From NCBI GenBank assembly GCA_006739055.1, contig AP019702.1:4551388-4615387 (forward strand): a stretch of 64,000 nt of DNA. The letters are read 5' to 3'. Every line of letters starts with the position of its first letter. Within the stretch, counting starts at the first letter, position 1. Below are positions 52,101 through 59,754 of this stretch, in pieces. This stretch comes from Allostella vacuolata. GTDB taxonomy: Bacteria; Pseudomonadota; Alphaproteobacteria; ATCC43930; Allostellaceae. The position numbers were made by a program, and so were the translations under genes. Below the pieces are notes generated by a model, which saw nothing but the letters and a program-made list of their open reading frames with translations, was not told the DNA's origin and ran no database searches.

Positions 52101-53072
52101 GCCCCAGCTCTCGGGCAGGCTGAGGAAGGGCGCGACCAGATGCGCCTGCACCCCGCTGGAGGCCTGGCGCCAGGCGGCGCGGTCGCCGTCGCGGTAGCTC
52201 AGCGTCTGCAGCACCGGGATGTCGAGGGCCAGGAACTCCGCCTGCCGGGCCGGGCCGTTCTGCATGTGCTGGAGATTGACCAGCAGTTCGGCCTGCGCCG
52301 GGACCAGGATCGCCTGCAGCGCCTGCGGCTCGGCCGCCTCGTACCAGAAGACCAGCGGCACCATCCCCCTGGCCTCGCTGCCGGCAACCAGCGCATCGAC
52401 CACCCGGGTCTGCATCCCGGCCACGGTCCCGGCGTGAACGGCAAAGGCGACCCGCGGCGCCCCCGCCGGCCAGCGGCCCGCCCCCCAGGCCAGATACGCG
52501 GCGACGTCACCGAAGACCGCGGGCGCATCCGGATGGTAGAGGCCGCTCCCGGGCAGGATAGCCGGCGCGGGGATGCCCGCCGTGGTGCCGCCGCGATGCC
52601 ATTGCCGGATATAGTCGGCCATCGCCCGCAGGTTCGCCTCGCCGCCGTTGCCGTAATAGGCCGCCAGGCGCTGCGCAGGTCCGGGCTCGATATGCGCGAA
52701 GGCCGGCGGCCCGCCGCCGATGCGGACCCACGGGATGCGCGCCTCGGCGAGACCGGGCCCGACCCGGGCCTGGACCGCGGCCAGGTCATTGGGCCGCGGC
52801 GTGTCGAGCAGGACCAGATCCGCCCCTGCCAGCGCCGCGACCGGGTCCTCGCCCTCGACATAGACGCTCGCCAGGTCCACCCCGGCCTCCGCCGCCCAGT
52901 GCCGGATCTTCGCCAGCTTGCCGGGCAGCACGAAGTGGTTGGCGACGATGCGCACGACCGGCGGACGCTCGGCGCCGGTCCCTCCGGCCGGGGCGGCGGC
53001 GGACGGCACCGGCAACAGCGACGCCACGGACAGGGCGGCAACCCCCAGGATCAGCCAGGCGAGGCGCAGCAT
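49158..53072 (-). CDS. Exported CobN-like chelatase (HmuS-like)
   Basis: 1304 residues. An N-terminal hydrophobic signal/anchor (residues 3-27) and a C-terminal membrane helix (about 1268-1290, WMGLGGLALCLLAGG) place the large body outside the cytoplasm, anchored to the inner membrane. The body is a CobN/magnesium-chelatase H-type protein, with the hallmark HFGTHGTQEWTPGK (His546) and DYGSGLPEATLHS. Cytoplasmic CobN inserts cobalt with CobS and CobT, but no such partners are here. Its neighbours are a TonB receptor, ExbB and DUF2149 genes. Similar proteins in Bacteroidetes (HmuS) act on haem, and a Zur-controlled relative exists in Pseudomonas. The reaction here, insertion or removal of a metal, is inferred. 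Confidence 0.88.
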   Translation of the reverse strand: MLRLAWLILGVAALSVASLLPVPSAAAPAGGTGAERPPVVRIVANHFVLPGKLAKIRHWAAEAGVDLASVYVEGEDPVAALAGADLVLLDTPRPNDLAAVQARVGPGLAEARIPWVRIGGGPPAFAHIEPGPAQRLAAYYGNGGEANLRAMADYIRQWHRGGTTAGIPAPAILPGSGLYHPDAPAVFGDVAAYLAWGAGRWPAGAPRVAFAVHAGTVAGMQTRVVDALVAGSEARGMVPLVFWYEAAEPQALQAILVPAQAELLVNLQHMQNGPARQAEFLALDIPVLQTLSYRDGDRAAWRQASSGVQAHLVAPFLSLPESWGMSDPLVIDVVEDGEPVPIEEQVAALLDKARALARLRRTAPAEKRLAVMFWNYPAGEKNLSASHLNIPRSLEALTDALAAAGHAVPPLSEARAIAAGQAMLAGHYRPETLSGLRADGLAEALPLSTYRQWFDGLPEAVQSDIVDRWGEPEADGALRPVDGAPHFIIPALRLGNLLLLPQPPRGPEAGHSYHDAGLPPNHAYLAAYLMLRQAFDAHALVHFGTHGTQEWTPGKDRGLSAQDIPFLAVGDLPVFYPYIQDNVGEAIQARRRGRAVTVSHQTPAFAPAGLYAELTELHALVHEHGQLAEGAVRDRAGAGIRQAVAKAGLDRDLGWDEGRMAADFDGFLALLHDHLHELARTAMPLGLHTFGRPAAAPDRLLTVMQQLGEPYYRLLDPDPHELFAAEPERIRQSEPYRRLHRHLREAVPVDEADAPELRALLARAGELDRQLADTQELEALLAGLAGRFVAPGAGGDPVRNPDIRGGRNLFAFEPDKIPTPAAYAAGGDALARLLAAHRAQAQGRTPEKLAFSLWSSEAQRHLGMLEGQVLHALGLRPAWDRGGRVRALDIIPAAELGRPRIDVVVQVTSVYRDQFDGFMRLLADAIERLARLDEPGNPVARNSRAVAARLAEKGMAAPRAEALSTMRIFSNQPGDYGSGLPEATLHSAEWETEAPLAEQFLSRLQFAYGAREWGVEAAEANLFAAQLQGVEAAVLSRTSKLHGVLSTDHPFEYLGGLALAVRHLDGASPKLYVADLRDPALRITEAGRFLADELRGRYLNPQWIRSMQAEGYAGTLQMVNLANNLWGWQVTAPETVRADQWQAVHDTFVRDSRQLGLDAWFEVHNPTAQAQVIERMLEAVRKDYWRASEETRRQLVERWQQLAAAHGVQAGAPATRAFVEAQAAGFGLAQPAGPAAPPVDAPAGPAPESQTVQGQVLRDSAVAATAGPVADHLWMGLGGLALCLLAGGAAQWRRNAMTSRVERS

Positions 53073-53074
53073 GG

Positions 53075-55042
53075 TCAGAAGCTGTAGTTCAGCCCGAGCC
53101 AGTAGAGCCGTCCGGCCTCGGCATAGGTGAAGCTGGAGGACTTCTCGGCGAGGCGGACATCGGCCAGGTTGCGGATCCCGCCCCGCAGGATGACGGAGTC
53201 GGTCAGCCGCTGGCTGAGGTCGATCGACCAGATCGTGTAGGCCGGCAGCCGCTCGACCGACGTAGCCGTGGGGTAGAGCACCTGGCGGCCGGTATATTCG
53301 GCGCGCACCCCGGCGGTGAAGCGATCGGTCGGCGACCAGCGCAGGCTGGCATTGGCGGCATGCCGCGGCCGCTCGGTCAGCTCCTGGCCGGTGGTCCGGT
53401 TCTCGGTGTCGAGGAAGGTGTAGTTGGCGTCGAAGCGCAGGTTCCACGGCAGGTCGATGCCGCCGCCGATCTCCACGCCACGGATGCGCGCCTCGTCGAC
53501 GTTCTCGTAGGTCCGGCGCTCCGCGCCCGCCACGCCGCAGGACAGGATGCACCGGGTCTGGATCAGATCCTCGAGATCGTTCTGGAAGATGGTCGCCCGC
53601 ACCGACCAGTTGCGCACGGCATACTCGGCCCCGATCTCGTAGGTCGTGTTGATCTCCGGCTTGAGGTCGGGGTTGCCGACGATGGTGAAGCGGCCGGCCG
53701 CGGCACTCGCCTCGTATTCCGGGGACAGCTGCTTCAGCGTGGGTGCCTTGAAGCCGAGCCCGACGCCGCCCTTGACGGTCAGCGCATCGGTCGGCTGGTA
53801 GACGAGATAGGCGCGCGGGCTGGTGTGCCAGCCGAACTCCTCGTGATGGTCGAGCCGGCCGCCCAGCAGCAGCGACCATTCCCGGCTGAAGGTGATCTCG
53901 TCCTGGAGGAACAGGGCCTGGTGGTGCGCCTCGTCGGTGCCGGAGCGGTTGACGGTGCCGTCCTCGAGCTGCTCGCGCCGCCATTCCCCGCCGGCCGTGA
54001 TGCGGTTCCAGCCCAGGACCGGGATCGTCACATGTCCGTCGACGATATCGTCGGTCAGCTTCTGCGGTCCGGTGGGAACGCCGCGGGACCGGGCATTGTC
54101 GCGCTCCAGGGTCGAGCGGTAGGCGCGCAGGGTCGTGCTGCCCCACTCCCAGTCGCCGTGATGGGAGATGGCATAGTGCTGGCGGACGGTCTTGTCGGTC
54201 GTCTCGTAGACGTAGGGGGACGGCCCGCCGGCCCGCAGCTTGTAGGCGCGGTCGTCGCGGGCGTGGCCGTAGGTGACGTCGATGCGCTGGGCGTCGTCGG
54301 GCGTCCAGGTGAGGGTGGCACTGCCCGACTGCGACTTGCGCCGCTCCAGGTCGGTCAGCAGCGGGTCGGCGAAGGCCGGGGTCTGCTCGCGCCCGCGCGC
54401 CTCGCCATAGAGGCTGAGGCCGAGCCGGCCGGGGATCAGCGGTCCGCCGGCATAGAAGCCGCCCTGGTAGATGTCGCCGCCGGTCCCTTCCTGGAGGCCG
54501 CCGAGCGCGGTCAGGCTTCCCTTCCAGACGTCGGTCGCCCGCCGGGTAATGACGTTGACGACGCCGCCCAGCGCCTCGGAGCCGTAGAGCGCGGACATCG
54601 GGCCGCGCACCACCTCGATGCGCTCGATCGCCTCCGACGGCACCCAGCTCAGGTCGTAGTCCGCATGGGCGATGGCCGAACCGGCCGCGTTCACTCGCTT
54701 GCCGTCCATCAGGATCAGCGTGTGCTCGGCCGGCATGCCCCGGATGCTGATGCCGCGCCGGTTGAGGCCGATGCTGCCGACCTGCACCCCCGGCAGGCCG
54801 CGCAGCGCGTCCGACAGGTCCTCCACCGGCCGGCTCTCGAGATCGGCCCGGGTGACGACCGAGACCGTCGCCGGAACATCCCGCAGCGCCCGCTCGGTCG
54901 ATGTCGCGCTGACCACGACCGGGGGCAGTTCCACCGCGGCGACCGGGACCGGCGGGACCTGCGCCATCGCCAGTCCCATTCCTCCAGCAATCAACGCCAC
55001 GCCGCCGCCCGCCAGCGGCATGGCCACCCCCCTCGAAAACAT
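53075..55042 (-). CDS. TonB-dependent receptor (CirA/HmuR-like) heading the CobN operon
   Basis: 655 residues from the ATG at 55042 with GAGGGGATT upstream. After a signal segment, residues 32-42 (PVAAVELPPVVVSATS) carry the TonB-box region. The plug has TVSVVTRADLESRPVEDLSDALRGLPGV and IRGMPAEHTLILMDGKRVN, and the barrel ends LYWLGLNYSF with terminal Phe. A motif FKAPTLKQLSPEY...GNPDLKPE resembles the FRAP/NPDL signature of haem receptors. It is first in a four-gene operon with 2 bp to the CobN-like gene. A Zur-like box upstream suggests zinc control, so the ligand could be haem, another metallotetrapyrrole or a zinc complex. Confidence 0.9.
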   Translation of the reverse strand: MFSRGVAMPLAGGGVALIAGGMGLAMAQVPPVPVAAVELPPVVVSATSTERALRDVPATVSVVTRADLESRPVEDLSDALRGLPGVQVGSIGLNRRGISIRGMPAEHTLILMDGKRVNAAGSAIAHADYDLSWVPSEAIERIEVVRGPMSALYGSEALGGVVNVITRRATDVWKGSLTALGGLQEGTGGDIYQGGFYAGGPLIPGRLGLSLYGEARGREQTPAFADPLLTDLERRKSQSGSATLTWTPDDAQRIDVTYGHARDDRAYKLRAGGPSPYVYETTDKTVRQHYAISHHGDWEWGSTTLRAYRSTLERDNARSRGVPTGPQKLTDDIVDGHVTIPVLGWNRITAGGEWRREQLEDGTVNRSGTDEAHHQALFLQDEITFSREWSLLLGGRLDHHEEFGWHTSPRAYLVYQPTDALTVKGGVGLGFKAPTLKQLSPEYEASAAAGRFTIVGNPDLKPEINTTYEIGAEYAVRNWSVRATIFQNDLEDLIQTRCILSCGVAGAERRTYENVDEARIRGVEIGGGIDLPWNLRFDANYTFLDTENRTTGQELTERPRHAANASLRWSPTDRFTAGVRAEYTGRQVLYPTATSVERLPAYTIWSIDLSQRLTDSVILRGGIRNLADVRLAEKSSSFTYAEAGRLYWLGLNYSF

Positions 55043-55087
55043 AGCGGAATCCCCTCCACGACCGGGCCGCATCGCCCGAACACGGAA

Positions 55088-55104
55088 ATGTTATATCATA
55101 ACAT
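55088..55104 (-). promoter_or_regulatory. Zur-type box upstream of the receptor/CobN operon
   Basis: ATGTTAT-ATC-ATAACAT is a perfect 7-3-7 inverted repeat in an AT-rich patch 46-62 bp upstream of the receptor ATG. With its flanks it reads GAAATGTTATATCATAACAT, close to the known proteobacterial Zur consensus GAAATGTTATANTATAACAT. Zinc-dependent repression is inferred. Confidence 0.75.
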
Positions 55105-55152
55105 CATCAATGCAAGTCAATCGCGCCTTCGGCCGCCGCGTGTTTCCCCTGG

Positions 55153-55617
55153 CTAGCGATCCAGGTCGATGCGGTACTGCACATAGTCGGTGCGGCGCGC
55201 CACCCGGTCGTAGAGGGCCCGCGCCGGGGCATTGTCGGCCTCCGTCACCCAGTAGACGCGGCGCCACCCGGCCGATCGCCCCAGCGATTCCAGTTCCCGG
55301 ATCAGGGCGCGGCCGATGCCGGCGCCGCGCCAGGCGGGCTCGACCCACAGGTCCTCCAGATAGCACACCAGCTTCAAGGTGAAGGTGTGCGGGTGGAGGA
55401 TGTACTGGGCGAGCCCGGCCGGGGCCCCGTCCATCCCGGCCATCAGGACATGCATCGGGTAGGCCGGATCGACGATCCGGCTCCACAGCCCGTCGACCGT
55501 GGCATCGTCCATGGCGCTGCCATAGTGGGCGCAGTTGGCGCGCCACAGCCCCTCCCACGCCGCGCGATCGCCGGCCGCCACCGGGCGGATCGCGGGCGCC
55601 GTCGTCTTCCCCGTCAT
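55153..55617 (-). CDS. GNAT family N-acetyltransferase
   Basis: 154 residues. Motif A is complete: YLEDLWVEPAWRGAGIGRALIRELESLG (residues 86-113) with RGAGIG as the acetyl-CoA loop. Motif B follows as YWVTEADNAPARALYDRVA. It resembles the small-molecule GNATs acting on amines. It is the last gene in a run of same-strand genes (hydrolase, bioY, thioesterase, GNAT) with short gaps. Substrate unknown. Confidence 0.9.
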   Translation of the reverse strand: MTGKTTAPAIRPVAAGDRAAWEGLWRANCAHYGSAMDDATVDGLWSRIVDPAYPMHVLMAGMDGAPAGLAQYILHPHTFTLKLVCYLEDLWVEPAWRGAGIGRALIRELESLGRSAGWRRVYWVTEADNAPARALYDRVARRTDYVQYRIDLDR

Positions 55618-55624
55618 CGCCGCC

Positions 55625-56104
55625 TCACGCCCGCGCCGGCGGCGGGCCGTCGGGACGGCCGGCCATGCACATCAGCGTCTGCTGGGCGATCGCCACCAGC
55701 GTCCGCGCCTCCCCGGTGACGCCGAAGACCTCGATCTGGCAGATCGTCAGGGTCCGGCCCGACCGCACCACCCGGCCGACCGCCTCCAGATGCTCGCCCT
55801 CGGCCGGGGCCAGCAGGTTGATCTTGAACTCCACCGTCAGCACCGAGCTGTCGGCGGGAAAGACCGAGAGCCCGGCATAGCCGCCGGCCGAATCGGCGAT
55901 GGCACTGGTGCCGCCCGCATGGAAATAGCCGTGCTGCTGGGTCAGCTCCGCGCGGTAGGGCATGCGGATGCGCACCTGGCCGCGGCGGATCTCCTCGACG
56001 GTCGCGCCCAGGTGGCGCATCAGGCCCTGGCGGCCGAAGCTGTCGCGCACCCGCTGTTCCGTTGCCGGATCGATGGCGCCGGCCGCCTGCTCCCCGTCCT
56101 TCAT
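55625..56104 (-). CDS. PaaI-type hotdog-fold thioesterase
   Basis: 159 residues from the ATG at 56104, which has GGAGGG upstream; an ATG at 56119 that overlaps the bioY stop is also possible. The hotdog signature is QQHGYFHAGGTSAIADSAGGYA (in two parts: HGYFHAGG and SAIADSAGGYA), with the catalytic Asp region, then LTVEFKINLLAPAEG. By family it hydrolyses acyl- or phenylacetyl-CoA thioesters. It lies between bioY and GNAT genes at short distances, so it is probably in the same transcript. No paa genes lie nearby, so its natural thioester is open. Confidence 0.87.
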   Translation of the reverse strand: MKDGEQAAGAIDPATEQRVRDSFGRQGLMRHLGATVEEIRRGQVRIRMPYRAELTQQHGYFHAGGTSAIADSAGGYAGLSVFPADSSVLTVEFKINLLAPAEGEHLEAVGRVVRSGRTLTICQIEVFGVTGEARTLVAIAQQTLMCMAGRPDGPPPARA

Positions 56105-56115
56105 GCTTCCCTCCT

Positions 56116-56709
56116 TCATGCCGTCCTCCTGCGCCGCTTCCGCGCTCCGCCCCGGGAGCCGCCGGCACCGCCGCGGCCATGGCGGCCGAGCCGGGCGACG
56201 CCCCACAGGATCGCCGCGCCGGCCGCCGATTTCAGCAGGCCGCCCGGCAGGAACGGCACCACCCCGCGCTGGAGCGCCGCTTCCGTCCCGATCGACCGGG
56301 CGAGCCAGCCGGCGCCGAGCAGCAGGCAGACGGCCGTGCCGGTCAGCATCGCCAGCAGGGCCCAGGCCGGGCGATCGCCGTTCCAGCCGCGCTCCGCCAG
56401 CCAGCCGGTGCAGGCGGCCGCGACCGGGAAGGCGAACAGGTAGCCGGCGGTCGGCCCGAGGAAGGGGCGCGTCCCCGAAGCGCCCCCGGCCAGCACCGGC
56501 AGGCCGAGCGCCCCCGCCGCCAGCCACAGCAGCACGGCCAGCGTGCCCCAGCGCCAGCCGAGCAGCGCGCCCGAAAGCGTGACCGCCAGCGTCTGCAGGG
56601 TGATCGGCACCGGCACCATCGGGATCGTCCCGTGGGACGAGAGGGCAAGCATCACGATGGCCAGGGGCACCGCCACGAGCGGCGGCACGCTGGCCAGGGG
56701 CGGTCTCAT
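56116..56709 (-). CDS. bioY: Biotin transporter BioY (ECF S component)
   Basis: 197 residues with about six membrane segments. The family hallmark is IPMVPVPITLQTLAVTLSGALLG (residues 29-51), then GTRPFLGPTAGYLFAFPVAA. BioY binds biotin with high affinity and takes it up alone or with BioM/BioN. No bioM or bioN is present here, so it may work solo or with a shared ECF module. The C-terminus is an unusually Arg/Gly-rich tail (about 25 residues). It overlaps the upstream hydrolase gene by 4 bp. Confidence 0.93.
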   Translation of the reverse strand: MRPPLASVPPLVAVPLAIVMLALSSHGTIPMVPVPITLQTLAVTLSGALLGWRWGTLAVLLWLAAGALGLPVLAGGASGTRPFLGPTAGYLFAFPVAAACTGWLAERGWNGDRPAWALLAMLTGTAVCLLLGAGWLARSIGTEAALQRGVVPFLPGGLLKSAAGAAILWGVARLGRHGRGGAGGSRGGARKRRRRTA

Positions 56710-57677
56710 CGATCGGTCTCCGGCGGTGGGGGCGGCACCCTAGCGCAATCGGCCCCGGCGGGGGATCGCAGAAGCGTGCCGATCGCCGGCTCCGGCAGCC
56801 GGCCCGTCCGCAGCCAGGCGAGCGGCACGGGCCACAGCGTCTCGCGGAAACGGTCGTGGAAGAACGCGAAGTGGCCGATCGCCGGGGCGCCGACGGCGGC
56901 CGGCGCGATCCGCAGGTGGGTTCGCGCGCTGCCGGCATAGTAGGCGAGCAGGCGATCGACCGCGGCCACGGTGCCGAACGGGTCGTCGGCCAGCCCGATC
57001 GCCAGGATCGGCGCGGTGACGGACGCGAACCGGCCGGCCAGGGCCGGGCGATCGTCCGCGCCGATGCTGGTCTCGAACCGCGCCTTCATCCGGCTCCAGT
57101 CGCGCACCACGCCCGCCGGCACGTCCTCCAGCCAGCCGAGGCGACGGCCGGGGAAGTAGCCCGCCAGGGCGGTGACGGCCGGCATGACGAGATGCCATTT
57201 CGCCACCATCGGCCAGCGCGCCCGGGCCGCGTAGTCGCGCCAGTAGGCGAACTGCGCCCCGACCGTGACGATGCGCCGGATCCGGTCGCTCGACGGCGCA
57301 AGGCCGATCACGAAGCCGCCGATCGAATGCGCGACGACGTCGACCGGCCGGCCCGGAAAGGTGCGGGCGACATGGCCCAGCACCGCCTCGAAATCGAGCT
57401 GCCCCCAGTCCACCCATCCGGCACGGAAGCCGCGCAGGCTGGACGGGCGCGATTCGCCGATGCCCCGGTAGTCGTAGGTGACGACGTCGCAGCCCTGGCC
57501 GGCAAGGAAGCCGGCGAAGCGCGCATAGTAGCGGCTGCGCACGGCGGTGGCCGCGTTGACCACCACCACCGGCCGCCGCTCGTCCCCGGCCGCGGCACGC
57601 CAGGTATGGCCGCGGATCTCGAACCCGTCGGCGGCGCGGGTGGCGAACGGGGCCGGTGCGGGCGGCAGGTCGGTCAT
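56706..57677 (-). CDS. Alpha/beta hydrolase (YheT/serine aminopeptidase-like)
   Basis: 323 residues. The nucleophile elbow is VVAHSIGGFV, with Ser about residue 118. The oxyanion region is VVNAATAVRSRYYARFAGFL, and the conserved DYRGIGESRPSSL follows. A late FAFFHDRFRETLW contains the catalytic-His region (IGHFAFF). It is similar to the predicted hydrolase group COG4757, whose substrates are unknown. The start codon at 57677 was taken; an ATG 12 bp upstream is possible. It overlaps bioY by 4 bp and so belongs to the same transcript. Confidence 0.86.
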   Translation of the reverse strand: MTDLPPAPAPFATRAADGFEIRGHTWRAAAGDERRPVVVVNAATAVRSRYYARFAGFLAGQGCDVVTYDYRGIGESRPSSLRGFRAGWVDWGQLDFEAVLGHVARTFPGRPVDVVAHSIGGFVIGLAPSSDRIRRIVTVGAQFAYWRDYAARARWPMVAKWHLVMPAVTALAGYFPGRRLGWLEDVPAGVVRDWSRMKARFETSIGADDRPALAGRFASVTAPILAIGLADDPFGTVAAVDRLLAYYAGSARTHLRIAPAAVGAPAIGHFAFFHDRFRETLWPVPLAWLRTGRLPEPAIGTLLRSPAGADCARVPPPPPETDR

Positions 57678-57724
57678 GGTCGCGACCATCGGCGACGGCG
57701 GCCGGCCTGTCGACTGAGCTTGTC

Positions 57725-58633
57725 TCAAGCCGGCATGAGCCGCGCTTCGACCGGCATCCGCGCCGCCTGCTCCAGCAGCCAGCCGCGCAGGTTGCGCAGG
57801 CGGCGGTCGCGACGCAGGGCCGGCGGATAGACCAGGTAGTAGCCGGCATCGGCCGGCACGCGATGGTCGAAGAGCGGCACCAGCCGGCCGGCGGCGACGT
57901 CGCCCGCCGTCACCTCGCACGCGGCCAGGGTCACCCCTGCGCCGTCGATCGCCGCCCGCAGCGCCAGGTCGGCGGAATCAACGATGGTCACCGCGACCGG
58001 GCGGACCGGCCCGCCGGGCAGGGTCGCGTTCCACGCGGCGAAGGCCGCCTCGCGATGGCGCGACAGGAACAGCTTGGCGGCGGCGAGGTCGGGACGGCCG
58101 GGCGCGCCGAACAGCGCCAGCGTCTCCTCGAACAGGCGGCAAGCCAGGAGGCCCGGCCACTCCCCGCGGCCGTGCCGGACGGCGGCGTCGGCCTCGCCCG
58201 CGGCCAGGTCGACCAGCGCCTGGGTGGTGGAGAGGAGGAGCGCGAAGCCGGGACGTTCGAACGGGTAGTCGCCGAGGCGCGGCGACAGCCAGTGCACGGC
58301 GAAGGTCGGCGCCAGCGACAGCCGCAGCGGGCCGGCCGAACGCTGGCCGCGCACCGCGGCGACCGCATCGACGATGCGGCCGAAGCCGGCCGACAGTTCC
58401 GGTGCCAGCGCCCGGCCCGGCTCGGTCAGCTCCAGCCGCTGGCCGACCCGGCGCAGCAGCTCCGAGCCGAGCGCCTCCTCGAGCAGGCGCAGCTGGTGGC
58501 TGACGGCCGACGGCGTGACGCCCAGCTCGCCCGCCGCCGCCTTGATCGACAGATGGCGCGCCGCCGCCTCGAAGGCGCGCAGCGCGTTCAACGGGACCGA
58601 CAATGCAACCGCCTCCGGCTTCGGCGCGATCAT
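57725..58633 (-). CDS. LysR family regulator (GcvA-like)
   Basis: 302 residues. The N-terminal winged HTH is LNALRAFEAAARHLSIKAAAGELGVTPSAVSHQLRLLEEALG in outline: AAARHLSIKAAAGELGVTP then SAVSHQ, the GcvA/AmpR type. Residues 95-295 form the co-inducer domain. The frame has no stop upstream for over a kilobase because of GC bias, but the ATG at 58633 follows the end of the neighbouring gene and fits LysR length. Typical GcvA-like regulators control an adjacent divergent gene; here the same-strand neighbour is a decayed lysE, so its target is unclear. Confidence 0.87.
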   Translation of the reverse strand: MIAPKPEAVALSVPLNALRAFEAAARHLSIKAAAGELGVTPSAVSHQLRLLEEALGSELLRRVGQRLELTEPGRALAPELSAGFGRIVDAVAAVRGQRSAGPLRLSLAPTFAVHWLSPRLGDYPFERPGFALLLSTTQALVDLAAGEADAAVRHGRGEWPGLLACRLFEETLALFGAPGRPDLAAAKLFLSRHREAAFAAWNATLPGGPVRPVAVTIVDSADLALRAAIDGAGVTLAACEVTAGDVAAGRLVPLFDHRVPADAGYYLVYPPALRRDRRLRNLRGWLLEQAARMPVEARLMPA

Positions 58634-58679
58634 AGGACGACCGGCACCGCTGGCGAAGACCGCAGCACCCGCGCGAGGT

Positions 58680-59092
58680 TCAACCGAATGCCAGGCGCAG
58701 GCCGAAGCCGAGCAGCACGGCGCCGGCTGAGCCGTCCAGCAGGCACGCCCGCGCCGCTCGGGCGTCGAGCCGTCCTCTCCCTGGCCCGTAACCTGACCGC
58801 GGTTGAGCGCACCCCGCAGCATCACCAGGCCGAGATAGACCAGATAGACCGCGCTGGCGATGCACAGGGCGGCATGGGCCGCGGTGGAAACCGCCAGCAC
58901 GGCGCCCAGTCCGACCGCGGCGCCGAGCCCCCAGGCCAGCACGCCCCCCACCACCCCGCACCCGGCCGCCATCGCCGGGCGCGCGCCCTCCACGGCGGCC
59001 GTGCGCAGCACCAAAGCGGTATCGGGCCCGGGGGTGACCGTCAGCAGGGCCGCGGTGGCCGAGAAGGCGCCCAATGCGGCGAGCGGATCCAT
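58680..59092 (-). pseudogene. lysE: LysE/RhtB-family exporter, internally deleted and frameshifted
   Basis: From the ATG at 59092 the sequence MDPLAALGAFSATAALLTVT PGPDTALVLR and on to YLVYLGLVMLRG is a normal LysE/RhtB N-terminus (about 97 residues). The expected middle, including the NPKxALFF block, is missing. The last helix (LLDGSAGAVLLGFGLRLAFG, stop at 58680) appears in another frame. An internal loss of roughly 90 codons with a frame change is the simplest reading, so the exporter is probably dead. The neighbouring Lrp/AsnC regulator at 59755, often paired with lysE, is intact. Confidence 0.75.
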
Positions 59093-59094
59093 CG

Positions 59095-59640
59095 TCAGCC
59101 CCCCAGGCCCGCCCGGAAGGCGGCCAGGAGGGCTGCGCCCTGGGGCCAGTCGCCGAGGCCGGAAGCGGCGTTGACATGGCCGAGCCGGCCCGCGGCCACG
59201 AAGCCCGCCCGCCACTGGGATGCCCGGGCCCGGGCATGGGCGATCCCGCCATAGGGATCGTCGGCGCTGGCGACGACCAGGGCGGGAAAGGGCAATGGAC
59301 CGGCCGGCGGGTCGCGGAAGCCGGCCGCGGCGTCGGGAAAGGCCGGCCCGTCCGGGTCGGGGACGCCCACCAGGAAGGCGCCCCGCACGGCCACCCGCGC
59401 CGGGGCGGCCGCGGCCCAGTGCGCGACCAGCAGACAGGCCAGGCTGTGCGCCACCAGGATCGGCGGCGCCGGGGCATCCGCGACCGCGCGGTCCAGGGCC
59501 GCCAGCCAGTCGGCGCGGTCGGGCCGCTCCCAGTTCGCCGGCGCGAAGCGGATCGCGGCCGGGTCGGCGGCCTGCCAGCGGCTCTGCCAGTGATCGGGGC
59601 CGGAGCCGCCGAGGCCGGGAAGGATGAGGATCGGGCACAT
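59095..59640 (-). CDS. RBBP9/YdeN-type alpha/beta serine hydrolase
   Basis: 181 residues from the ATG at 59640 with GGCAGG upstream. Motifs are ILILPGLGGSGPDHWQSRW, nucleophile VAHSLACLL (Ser about residue 67), and the late GRLGHVNAASGLGDW with the catalytic His. The family (DUF1234/RBBP9) contains small hydrolases of unknown natural substrate. It lies 2 bp before the decayed lysE and is divergent from the Lrp-type regulator, 114 bp away. Confidence 0.87.
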   Translation of the reverse strand: MCPILILPGLGGSGPDHWQSRWQAADPAAIRFAPANWERPDRADWLAALDRAVADAPAPPILVAHSLACLLVAHWAAAAPARVAVRGAFLVGVPDPDGPAFPDAAAGFRDPPAGPLPFPALVVASADDPYGGIAHARARASQWRAGFVAAGRLGHVNAASGLGDWPQGAALLAAFRAGLGG

Positions 59641-59754
59641 GGGTCGCCTGCCGTTCCGGGATCTGGTCCGGCGATCCTGCCCTTGAACGGCCCGCCGCCC
59701 CATGGCAACTCATCGGCCAGTCTCGTATTCTACCGATGATTTCAAGGAGCATTC

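Noticed and set aside
57725..59752. A single long minus-strand frame through LysR, lysE and hydrolase genes suggesting a fusion protein
   Set aside because: It is only lack of stop codons at high GC; the LysR protein has its own ATG at 58633 and normal length, and the hydrolase is in a different frame.
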